From NCBI RefSeq assembly GCF_003259505.1, contig NZ_QLLK01000006.1, positions 1 to 64,000 of the forward strand: a stretch of DNA of 64,000 nt. The letters run 5' to 3'. How positions within the stretch are numbered: position 1 is the first letter of the stretch; every line of letters begins with the position of its first letter. The position numbers were made by a program, and so were the translations under genes. The stretch is from Algoriphagus yeomjeoni. Its GTDB lineage: Bacteria > Bacteroidota > Bacteroidia > Cytophagales > Cyclobacteriaceae. Positions 1 to 7,117 of this stretch are shown here, in pieces. The notes below the pieces were generated by a model. The model searched no databases. It was given only the letters and a program-made list of their open reading frames with translations, and was not told the DNA's origin.

Positions 1-239
1 GTTGAAGAGTATCTTTTGAAAGACCACTTTCACGACATAGAATCTTAAAAGTCTGCCGCTCAAGAACCCATTTTTTAAACCATACAAAACGGTTCCGAAG
101 TGTCTGTTCTTTAGAGTTACGGGTGAAGAAAAGACCACAGTTTTTACATTTAAATCGCTGTTTTCCTGCCTGCTTCCCCCAGCGAATAACCTCCAAATTC
201 CCGCAAGCCCAACATCTGTTTTTTTTGAGTTTTCATAGT
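1..239 (-). mobile_element. IS transposase, N-terminal zinc-finger part, frame-disrupted, cut by window edge
   Basis: Read on the minus strand, bases 224 to 1 encode an unbroken zinc ribbon and helical segment. It has CWACG and CKNCG knuckles, the phrase GKQRFKC between them, then a basic helical part with NRFVWFKKW and LSKDTLQ. This is the usual N-terminus of Zn-binding IS transposases common in Bacteroidota (IS1/IS1595/IS256-variant type). The natural ATG is at 236-234, but it is out of frame with the zinc finger. The frames meet at a run of eight A residues (eight T at 219-226 on the plus strand); with seven A the protein would be continuous. It is therefore a decayed copy, one needing slippage, or a base-call error. 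The catalytic part lies beyond base 1. The family name is an inference from the zinc ribbon only. Confidence 0.72.
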
Positions 240-248
240 ACAAAAAAA

Positions 249-274
249 GTTTACTGAAACCAGTTTCAGTAAAC
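249..274. repeat. perfect 12-bp inverted repeat next to the IS gene
   Basis: GTTTACTGAAAC at 249-260 and GTTTCAGTAAAC at 263-274 are perfect inverted copies with a 2-bp centre. The pair lies 13 bp upstream of the broken transposase ATG. It could be part of the IS end, a target palindrome, or a transcript hairpin. The true IS boundary cannot be set from one end. Confidence 0.6.
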
Positions 275-363
275 CTCTTGTATTTACCTGATAATCATTG
301 ATGTTATAAGGTTTTTACCAACTATTTTTCAGTATTATGCCGCTTTTGTGTATAAAATATGTA

Positions 364-780
364 TTAGTCATTATCAAGCACCTCAAAGTATTTATTCACA
401 ATGGTCTTCTGACCATGGTGAAAAATGTTAACGACATTGAAGTTGATAAGTATTCCTTTGGGTGATTTTAATAAATTAAGATAGTTGATCAGCTGTGCTT
501 GATGAATTGGAAGGATTTCTGCAACCGATTTTATTTCTACTACAATTAAATTTTCTACCAAGAAATCACACCTAAGCTGGGTATCTATTGAATGCCCTTT
601 ATATTCAATAGGGATAATTAATTCACTACTGAATTTAATATTCCTTGTTTCAAACTCAATAGCTAAACATTTATGGTATATGCTTTCTAGCAGTCCTGGA
701 CCTAGATGCTTGTGTACTTCGATTGCAGCTCCAATTATTTTGTAGGAAAGGTCATTTACTATCTTTTGTGTTAATGCCAT
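364..780 (-). CDS. GxxExxY family protein (PD-(D/E)xK-like)
   Basis: This 138-residue protein carries the signature that names the GxxExxY family: G29, E32 and Y35 in GPGLLESIY. Further on D72 (CDFLV) and E82-x-K84 (VEIKS) are spaced like the D...ExK core of PD-(D/E)xK nuclease folds. The family is widespread in Bacteroidota and has no firmly established role; a nucleic-acid enzyme is an inference from the fold. The longer reading frame starts at a TTG (801), but the ATG at 780 gives a length nearer the usual 125-135 residues, so that start is used. It stands alone beside an IS remnant, as such genes often do in variable regions. Confidence 0.85.
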   Translation of the reverse strand: MALTQKIVNDLSYKIIGAAIEVHKHLGPGLLESIYHKCLAIEFETRNIKFSSELIIPIEYKGHSIDTQLRCDFLVENLIVVEIKSVAEILPIHQAQLINYLNLLKSPKGILINFNVVNIFHHGQKTIVNKYFEVLDND

Positions 781-1070
781 TTTTTGTGAGAATTTACTCA
801 ATTCTAGTAAATTATAAATGCTCTCTCAATTTTTAAAAATCCAATATTTTGATGCACTCTAGCATCAACTACTGAAGTTCCTATTTTGAATAACCACATA
901 GTCACATAGAGAGAAGTATTTCAAATGCTATGCAAGCTATGTGTCTATGTGGTGTGATTTTAAATTTCATATTCACACATCTTGTTGGGTTTTTAAAATC
1001 AATGCAATATTTAAAATCCAAACTAAGCTTTATTCTCTCCAAAAGACTTTGTGATTAATGTGGTATTAAC
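781..1070. other. intergenic stretch with a long imperfect inverted repeat
   Basis: No credible gene is seen here. Bases 893-909 (ACCACATAGTCACATAG) and 937-953 (CTATGTGTCTATGTGGT) are inverted copies matching at 16 of 17 positions, separated by 27 bp. The sequence could fold as a stem-loop and resembles dispersed intergenic elements rather than a gene-specific terminator, because no run of T follows either arm. Confidence 0.5.
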
Positions 1071-1099
1071 AAAAAAAGCAGGCTCTAGAGCCTGCTTTT
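1071..1099 (-). terminator. intrinsic terminator of the OmpA-like gene
   Basis: AAAAGCAGGCTC and GAGCCTGCTTTT (1074-1099) form a GC-rich palindrome. On the minus strand it ends in a T run (A run 1071-1077 on plus). It lies about 40 bp beyond the stop codon at 1140. Confidence 0.85.
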
Positions 1100-1139
1100 C
1101 GGTTGTGGTGGTTAACGTGTGTTGGTGGTTTTTTATGTT

Positions 1140-1988
1140 TTACAGCATCGCAAAGAACATATCCAAATCAGGAATCAAAACGATCCTAGTTCTTCTGTTG
1201 ATTGCCATGTTTTCAGGAGAATCATTTTCTACGATAGGCATATAGCTAGCTCTACCTGCAGCGATCATTTTCTCTGGTGCTACATTATAACTTTCCTGAA
1301 GTTTTCTCACGATACTAGTTGCTCTTTTCACAGAAAGGTCCCAGTTATCCTGAACTACTCCAGTTGAGATTGTTCTTGGGTCGGTATGCCCTTCGATCAT
1401 CACTTGTAGGCTCGGCTCAGCATTAATTACCTCAGCCAATTTCTGCAATAGTGGATCAGCTTTCGAATTGATTCTGTAGCTTCCTGTGTTGAAAAGTAAC
1501 TTGTCAGATACAGAAATCATCACGACAGTTTGGTCAATGCTGATGTTCACATCATCCTCTTCTCCATCTACAGTAGTCTCCGTAATATTCTTCTTCAAAT
1601 TGTATTCTACCGCTAGGTTCACTGAATCCTCCAAAGTTTGTGCTTGCGCAAGTTTAGCCTGATCTACGTTTGCTAAGGTTTGCTTCATTTTCTCTTTGGA
1701 TGTTTTGGACATCATCGTAGCACCTTCAAGGGAATACATGCCCTCATTCTGCATAGTTAATGCATCGTTGGTATCACGAAGAGAATTGATCCTAGCGTTA
1801 TATTCTGCAACTCTGTTTTCGATGATTTGCATTTTCTCTTCAAGTTCCGCTTTCTCTTGCTCAGTGGTAGCAAGCTCAGTTTGTGTCTTATAAAGATTAC
1901 CTTCTAGTTCGGTGTATTTTTTCTTTGACACACATGACACCATCACAGTGGCGCTCAAAAGTCCTGTAACAATTAGTGATTTTTTCAT
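1140..1988 (-). CDS. OmpA/MotB-domain lipoprotein with coiled coil
   Basis: A 282-residue outer-membrane lipoprotein. Residues 1-18 are a signal peptide ending in a lipobox (VSC, lipidated Cys19). Residues about 30-95 are rich in E, K and Q in heptads and should form a coiled coil. About 160-275 is an OmpA/MotB peptidoglycan-binding domain, with GHTDPR and the NRRTRIVL end that contact diaminopimelate in this family. It probably ties the outer membrane to the cell wall, as Pal does, though the coiled coil is longer than in Pal. The gene is monocistronic, with its own terminator at 1071-1099. The ATG at 1988 directly precedes the basic MKK signal start. Confidence 0.9.
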   Translation of the reverse strand: MKKSLIVTGLLSATVMVSCVSKKKYTELEGNLYKTQTELATTEQEKAELEEKMQIIENRVAEYNARINSLRDTNDALTMQNEGMYSLEGATMMSKTSKEKMKQTLANVDQAKLAQAQTLEDSVNLAVEYNLKKNITETTVDGEEDDVNISIDQTVVMISVSDKLLFNTGSYRINSKADPLLQKLAEVINAEPSLQVMIEGHTDPRTISTGVVQDNWDLSVKRATSIVRKLQESYNVAPEKMIAAGRASYMPIVENDSPENMAINRRTRIVLIPDLDMFFAML

Positions 1989-2111
1989 AGTTGATTTCTT
2001 TGTATTTGAATCAACTATTTCAAAGCAATTGCCACAAAGAGAATCCCGGTGTTATTTCACTTAAATCGACAGAATAGACGTGTTTGGATACAATAGAGCC
2101 CTATTTTATAT

Positions 2112-2146
2112 AAAAAAGAGGTTCCAAAACATATTTGGAACCTCTT
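2112..2146 (-). terminator. intrinsic terminator of the DUF4136 gene
   Basis: AAGAGGTTCCAAA (2116-2128) and TTTGGAACCTCTT (2134-2146) are perfect inverted arms with a 5-bp loop. On the minus strand they are followed by a T run (A run 2112-2117 on plus). They lie 61 bp past the stop at 2207. Confidence 0.85.
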
Positions 2147-2206
2147 CAAAAAAGTGTGGAATACCTACACAGGTTGACTAATTCTTTACTCAGAAATATT
2201 CACCTG

Positions 2207-2791
2207 TCACTCCATGAGGCGATTTACAACTTTGAATTCATTCATGACCCGATAAGCTGCCCGAGTTACATCCGATTGAAAGTTGGGAGATTCTGAATCA
2301 AAATTGGCGGCAGTATAACCTTGCCAGATGGTATTTCCTCTTTTGCTATCGATCACATATACTACTAGCATTCCTTGGTTTTGGCTATACTTTACGTGGT
2401 TATACGTTTCATCCTTTTCTTGCTCCTTGTCCAAATCCCCATCTTCCTTTTCAGGTACATTTTTCATTCGCTGTAAGTAATAATCAAATTCTGGCTGCAC
2501 ATAGCCTCGGTATCTGATTGAATCCATGAATATCTTATAGCTCACTAGTAAATCAGGTTTGGACTCTTGCTCGCGGAAACCCTGAGAACCTAACCTAGCG
2601 CCTATAGTTGCAGTCAATACTGGGGATATCATACTGGTATCCTTTTCAGTAGGAACTACGAATGCAAAGGTTTTATATTTCTTAAAAGAAGCTTGATAAT
2701 TATAGTCGTAATCAGTTACATAATCTTTGGAGGAAAAGCATCCTGCGCAAATAATAAGTAATAATGCGAAAAGGAAGTGAGTGTTTTTCAT
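2207..2791 (-). CDS. DUF4136 lipoprotein
   Basis: A 194-residue predicted lipoprotein. The signal peptide ends near CAGC, giving lipidated Cys18. The mature part begins with the DUF4136 pattern of a Y-rich strand followed by KKYKTFAFV, and later has RLGSQGF and LLVSYKIF strands. Near the end GNTIWQGYTAA is the conserved W-x-G segment of that domain. The role of DUF4136 proteins is unknown; they are small envelope proteins. Residues 105-125 form an acidic, lysine-rich insert (KEDGDLDKEQEKDE). It appears to be a single-gene unit with its own terminator. Confidence 0.82.
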   Translation of the reverse strand: MKNTHFLFALLLIICAGCFSSKDYVTDYDYNYQASFKKYKTFAFVVPTEKDTSMISPVLTATIGARLGSQGFREQESKPDLLVSYKIFMDSIRYRGYVQPEFDYYLQRMKNVPEKEDGDLDKEQEKDETYNHVKYSQNQGMLVVYVIDSKRGNTIWQGYTAANFDSESPNFQSDVTRAAYRVMNEFKVVNRLME

Positions 2792-2971
2792 GGCAATTGG
2801 GAATGAGTGGTTGAAAGGTTGTTATCTAAGTACGAACTAAGATGGTCTAGTGGATTTAACTAGAATTAACATCTCATTGTTTAGAGTAAAATGTTGCTTT
2901 TCAATAAACTAGCCTAATAATTTACTATTATTTCCCTGTAATTATTAACCAATTTTCATATAATCTCTTTT

Positions 2972-2990
2972 TTCACTCAAAAAGAGTGAA
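2972..2990. promoter_or_regulatory. inverted repeat just before the uracil-DNA glycosylase
   Basis: TTCACTC (2972-2978) and GAGTGAA (2984-2990) form a perfect 7-5-7 inverted repeat, 22 bp before the ATG at 3013. It could be an operator or a short leader hairpin. There is no T run, so it is not a terminator. Confidence 0.35.
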
Positions 2991-3012
2991 CATTTAAGTG
3001 AAATGTTGTCCG

Positions 3013-3597
3013 ATGAATAGTTTTGAATCTTTAGTTCTTGATGCTCAGTCGTGTACTGTTTGTAAAGAGTTTTTACCTCTAGGTCCCCGGCCGGTATTTT
3101 CTATTCATACTGAAAGTAAGATTTTGGTGATCGGGCAGGCACCAGGCACTAAAGTTCATGCTACCGGAATCCCTTGGAACGATGCAAGCGGCAATGAACT
3201 GCGGAGATGGCTGGATGTGAGTAGAGATCAATTTTATGACCCGAGGAACTTTGGAATCATGCCTATGGGATTTTGCTATCCAGGAAGAGGTGTAGGAGGT
3301 GACTTGCCTCCAAGACCAGAGTGCGCTCCTTTATGGCATCATAAAATGATAAATCAGATGGCTGAGGTGAAATTGACCTTGCTTATAGGACAGCATGCAT
3401 TGAAATACTACTTAGGGAATAGGAAGAGGAAAAATTTAACTGAGACTGTAAGGGATTTCGAATCGTACATGCCTGAGTTTATTCCACTTGCGCACCCTTC
3501 GCCTCGCAATCTTATGTGGAGGCGGAGAAACCCATGGTTTGAGGAGCTCGTGGTGCCAGTACTTCGGGAGCGTGTTCATGAGTTGCTAGCTAGATAG
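3013..3597 (+). CDS. uracil-DNA glycosylase family protein with Fe-S type cysteines
   Basis: A 194-residue protein of the uracil-DNA glycosylase superfamily, which removes uracil from DNA to begin base-excision repair. Motif 1 is GQAPG at 41-45 and motif 2 is HPSPRN at 161-166. Four cysteines, C14/C17 (CTVC) and C88/C104, have the spacing of the iron-sulphur ligands of family 4/5 enzymes. The acidic residue of classical family 4 motif 1 is not clear in GQAPGTKVH, so the exact subfamily and activity are uncertain. A GTG at 2998 would add five residues, but the ATG at 3013 is preferred. It seems to be a single-gene unit, with an inverted repeat just upstream. Confidence 0.85.
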   Translation: MNSFESLVLDAQSCTVCKEFLPLGPRPVFSIHTESKILVIGQAPGTKVHATGIPWNDASGNELRRWLDVSRDQFYDPRNFGIMPMGFCYPGRGVGGDLPPRPECAPLWHHKMINQMAEVKLTLLIGQHALKYYLGNRKRKNLTETVRDFESYMPEFIPLAHPSPRNLMWRRRNPWFEELVVPVLRERVHELLAR

Positions 3598-3708
3598 TTT
3601 TGTTAAAAAAACTTATATAGTTGTTCTTTTTGATAGTATTTATCTTTTTAGATATGATTTTGTAAATCATGCAGTTAATCCCAGTGTTTTGGCTCTTTAA
3701 TTTTTACT

Positions 3709-4863
3709 ATGAAACTTAACCTACCTCATTTTGTACTAATCACTTTAGTTATAAGCAACTTTTCCTGTGGGGAGAAAACAGAAAGTGAATCCTCTTCTAG
3801 AAGCTTTTCTCTGGAAATCACCGATTCAATGCAAGTAGATTATCTTGGAGAAATGATGCTCCTGGATTACGACCCGAAGACTGATAAATACCTTCTAGCT
3901 ACTGATTCATATTATGAATATCTGGAAGTAGATGGTAATGGGAAGATTCTGAACCATCATAAGTTCAGTGAGGATGGTATCGATCCAGTTGGACAGGCGC
4001 TAGGCCTTGGATATTTCAATGGAGACGTGACAGTTTTTAACCCGCCGAAGGGCTATTACATGTTTCGGGATTCTACCAAAGTAGGAGAAGTGACTATTCC
4101 ATATTCATATCAGGTTTTTATGATGTATCCAAAGCTGGGAATGTTTGAATCTGGCAACAAAATCTTTTATCCCAAGCCTTGGCCGGAAACGCTAGCTATA
4201 AATATGGAAGAAGGTGAGTTTTACCGCGAATTGTATAACCTACCTATTATTGAATCTCAGGATAAAACAACTGGGGATACCCTTGGTGCCCTACGTCTAC
4301 CCGAAACTTCAGTTTTAATGGGAGATCAGGTGCATGGTTTCCCTATTCCGGTATATACGTTGGATCAGGAAAAGCTCTTGCTAAGCATGTGGTTTGAGCC
4401 TCGATTTTATGTTTATTCTAAGGAAGGAGATCAGTTTCTCTATGAAAAAACAGTTGAGATTGATATACCTGACTGGGTTTCCTATACGCCAGTACCGTTG
4501 GACAAAGCCGAACAGTTTTTTGTGGAAAACCAGAAAAAGAGAACTGGCAAATTCACCAATATTCTTGTTTCAGGAGACTATTACATTGCTGTCTATAATA
4601 GGGGGCTTGATGAACAACAAGTGATTGATCTTGGTCCCCCGACTCGGGATGGTCTAGCTGCGCGAAAAAAAGATCCAAATTATGCAGCGATTTTCGATAA
4701 GGACTTTAATCAGTTGGCTACTAATGTACCTTTTCCTTTGTCGAGTAATTTCCCAATGGTTGTCAACAATGACGGGGAATTGGTCGTGTCCAAAGTTGGA
4801 GGTTTGTCCGAAACCGAGGATGATGGGATTGTACTTTATAAGTTGAGATTGAACATCAACTAA
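3709..4863 (+). CDS. DUF4221-like lipoprotein
   Basis: A 384-residue lipoprotein with a signal peptide ending at FSC (Cys20) and a serine/glutamate-rich linker. The mature part alternates short strands with phrases such as LLDYDPKTDKYLLA and LEVDGNGKIL. This suggests a beta-propeller like the Bacteroidota DUF4221 and 6-bladed NHL/TolB-like families. No catalytic residues can be named. DUF4221 is proposed from overall resemblance, and the function is unknown. No operon partner is evident; the next gene starts 160 bp later on the same strand. Confidence 0.7.
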   Translation: MKLNLPHFVLITLVISNFSCGEKTESESSSRSFSLEITDSMQVDYLGEMMLLDYDPKTDKYLLATDSYYEYLEVDGNGKILNHHKFSEDGIDPVGQALGLGYFNGDVTVFNPPKGYYMFRDSTKVGEVTIPYSYQVFMMYPKLGMFESGNKIFYPKPWPETLAINMEEGEFYRELYNLPIIESQDKTTGDTLGALRLPETSVLMGDQVHGFPIPVYTLDQEKLLLSMWFEPRFYVYSKEGDQFLYEKTVEIDIPDWVSYTPVPLDKAEQFFVENQKKRTGKFTNILVSGDYYIAVYNRGLDEQQVIDLGPPTRDGLAARKKDPNYAAIFDKDFNQLATNVPFPLSSNFPMVVNNDGELVVSKVGGLSETEDDGIVLYKLRLNIN

Positions 4864-5023
4864 ATAGTACAGAGATAATTTGATTTGTAGAACAATTATT
4901 CATCAATGGCATTGTTTCTGAGTCAGAATGATGATTGGTTAGCAACGGTGGATAAAATGGATTATTTTGAAAGTTAAACTGCCATATGGGCAAATTCAAT
5001 TTTCCCAAAATAATTTATTCACT

Positions 5024-6667
5024 ATGAAACTATTATCCAGTCTAGTTGCCCTTGCATTTCTCATTTCCTGCCAACCCAAAAATACTTCTGACTACCAAGC
5101 TGACCTCATAATTTATGGAGGTACTTCAGCTGCGATTACTGCTGCTGTTCAGGCAAAAACGATGGGCAAATCAGTCATTGTCGTTTCGCCGGATACTCAT
5201 TTGGGCGGCTTGTCATCTGGAGGTTTGGGATTTACTGACACCGGAAACAAGTCAGTGATAGGAGGATTGGCAAGGGAGTTTTACCATAGGATTTACCAAC
5301 ATTACCAACAAGATTCCGCTTGGAAATGGCAGAAAAAAGAAGACTATGGAAACAAAGGGCAAGGTACAATAGCCATGGATGGGGAGAATAGGACGATGTG
5401 GATTTTTGAACCTCATGTGGCAGAGCAGGTATTTGAAGATTTTGTCGTTGAGAATAACTTGGAAATTCATCGGGATGAAAGGCTGGATAGACAATCTGGC
5501 GTTATCAAGGAGAATGGTGAAATCACTCAAATCCAAACACTTTCAGGGAAAACTTATCGCGGGAAAGTCTTTATAGATGCGACTTATGAAGGTGACTTGA
5601 TGGCGGCGGCAGGTGTGAGCTACCATGTAGGCAGAGAATCCAACGCTACTTATGGGGAAGAATGGAATGGTGTACAGGTAGGTGTGTATCAGCACCGGCA
5701 TTATTTTCAAAATAACATCAGTCCCTATGTGATTCCTGATGATTCGACTAGTGGGTTGCTCCCGGAAATTTCATCGGAACCTCCAGGGCAGAATGGGGAA
5801 GGGGATAATAGGCTTCAAGCATATACCTATCGTTTGGCGATGAGCAGGCATCCCGATAACAGAATTCCTTTTCCAAAACCAGACAACTATGATCCCGCCC
5901 GGTACGAATTACTGGCTCGGGTGTATGCCGCCGGTTGGGATGAGACATTTGAAAAATACGATCCAATTCCCAACTTGAAGACAGACACCAATAATCACGG
6001 TCCATTTTCTACAGATTATATAGGTAAAAATTATGCTTATCCGGAAGCTACCTACGAACAACGCGAGGAGATACTAAAAGATCATACCGAGTATCAGCAA
6101 GGTCTACTTTATTACATGTCTCATGATGAAAATGTTCCTGATCCGGTAAGAGCTGAAATGGCAAATTGGGGGTTGGCAAAGGACGAATTTGTAGATAATA
6201 ACAACTGGCCGCATCAAATCTATGTACGCGAAGCCCGAAGAATGGTGGGAGCGTATGTGATGACTGAGCATGATGTGCTAGGCGATAAGGAAGTTCCAGA
6301 GCCAGTTGGGATGGGTTCTTATTCCCTGGATTCGCACAATACACAGCGGTTTGTAACGAAGGAGGGATTTGTACAGAATGAAGGTGATATCGGAGTACAC
6401 CCTAAAAATCCCTACTCAATTTCTTATGGAACCTTAGTGCCAAAGAAGGAAGAATGCACAAATCTCCTTGTGCCTGTTTGCGTCTCAAGTTCTCATACGG
6501 CCTTTGGTTCTATTCGGATGGAGCCTGTGTTTATGATTCTGGGTCAATCAGCAGCAGCAGCGGCCTCGCTGGCGATTGATAATGACATCCCTGTTCAGGA
6601 AGTGAAGTATGCGGAGCTAAAGCAACTACTTTTGGGAGAGGGGCAGGTACTATCTCAGCAAGACTAA
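5024..6667 (+). CDS. FAD-dependent oxidoreductase lipoprotein (FAD_oxidored family)
   Basis: A 547-residue protein. A lipoprotein signal peptide (lipobox ISC) precedes a Rossmann FAD site at about residues 25-55 (IIYGGTSAAITAAVQA), followed by LGGLSSGGLGFTDTG. This is typical of the FAD_oxidored (PF12831) group found in polysaccharide and xylan-type loci. Late GSIRMEP and GQSAAAAASLA segments complete the FAD site. Substrates are unknown; members are exported oxidoreductases. An FAD enzyme with a lipobox is presumably anchored in the periplasm or outer membrane after folding. The frame is open from 4967, but the ATG at 5024 starts the signal peptide directly and is preferred. It is not clearly linked to a sugar-uptake locus here. 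Confidence 0.88.
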   Translation: MKLLSSLVALAFLISCQPKNTSDYQADLIIYGGTSAAITAAVQAKTMGKSVIVVSPDTHLGGLSSGGLGFTDTGNKSVIGGLAREFYHRIYQHYQQDSAWKWQKKEDYGNKGQGTIAMDGENRTMWIFEPHVAEQVFEDFVVENNLEIHRDERLDRQSGVIKENGEITQIQTLSGKTYRGKVFIDATYEGDLMAAAGVSYHVGRESNATYGEEWNGVQVGVYQHRHYFQNNISPYVIPDDSTSGLLPEISSEPPGQNGEGDNRLQAYTYRLAMSRHPDNRIPFPKPDNYDPARYELLARVYAAGWDETFEKYDPIPNLKTDTNNHGPFSTDYIGKNYAYPEATYEQREEILKDHTEYQQGLLYYMSHDENVPDPVRAEMANWGLAKDEFVDNNNWPHQIYVREARRMVGAYVMTEHDVLGDKEVPEPVGMGSYSLDSHNTQRFVTKEGFVQNEGDIGVHPKNPYSISYGTLVPKKEECTNLLVPVCVSSSHTAFGSIRMEPVFMILGQSAAAAASLAIDNDIPVQEVKYAELKQLLLGEGQVLSQQD

Positions 6668-6734
6668 ATCTAATTTTTTGAAAAAAATCCACTCAAAGCT
6701 TTTGATAAATATTTGTTTTACAAATATGAAAGTA

Positions 6735-6754
6735 ATGTATTACATTTACTTTTG
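6735..6754 (+). promoter_or_regulatory. promoter -7 box with PadR-type operator
   Basis: ATGTATTACAT (6735-6745) is a 5-1-5 inverted repeat of the ATGT/ACAT type bound by PadR regulators. It abuts TACTTTTG (6747-6754), which fits the Bacteroidota -7 box TAnnTTTG. The start codon is at 6776, giving a leader of about 15 nt. The overlap suggests that PadR represses its own operon. No clear -33 TTTG is seen at the usual spacing. Confidence 0.6.
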
Positions 6755-6775
6755 TAAATAAAATAATAGACGTTT

Positions 6776-7117
6776 ATGAAGGGCTATCATTTAGGTGAAT
6801 TAGAAGAGTTGATTTTGCTTACTGTGGGCATCTTGGATCAGGAGGCCTATGGTGTCGCTGTGTTGGAAGAGATCAAAAATCAAACAGGTAGGATGGTCAA
6901 TATCTCGGCGATTCATACGGTTCTCAACCGTTTGGAAGAAAAAGGATTTCTGAAGTCCTACATGGGTGGAGCAACTGAAGAAAGGGGAGGAAGGAGAAAA
7001 CGCATATTTACTCTTTCTGCTGCGGGACGAGCCGCAATCGAAGAGGTGAAAAGTTTAAGAAATAAACTATACGATCAACTTCCACCACTTGCTTTGGACT
7101 TTTCAAATGGACAGTAA
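6776..7117 (+). CDS. PadR family transcriptional regulator
   Basis: A 113-residue winged-helix repressor. Residues 5-85 match PadR: the opening LGELEELILLTV, the helix with YGVAVLEEI, the recognition-helix region SAIHTVLNRLEEKGFL, and the wing with GGRRKRIFTLS. PadR proteins usually repress a neighbouring transporter gene until a ligand binds. The gene overlaps the following permease by 11 bp, so the two are translated together. An ATGT/ACAT inverted repeat over the promoter is a likely autoregulatory site. The short C-terminus is of the PadR-s1 type, with only a partial dimerisation helix. The inducing ligand is unknown. Confidence 0.92.
   Translation: MKGYHLGELEELILLTVGILDQEAYGVAVLEEIKNQTGRMVNISAIHTVLNRLEEKGFLKSYMGGATEERGGRRKRIFTLSAAGRAAIEEVKSLRNKLYDQLPPLALDFSNGQ

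Noticed and set aside
1051..1367. Two short plus-strand frames (64 and 82 residues) overlapping the OmpA gene
   Set aside because: They run over the terminator and antisense to the OmpA domain, with no signal or family.
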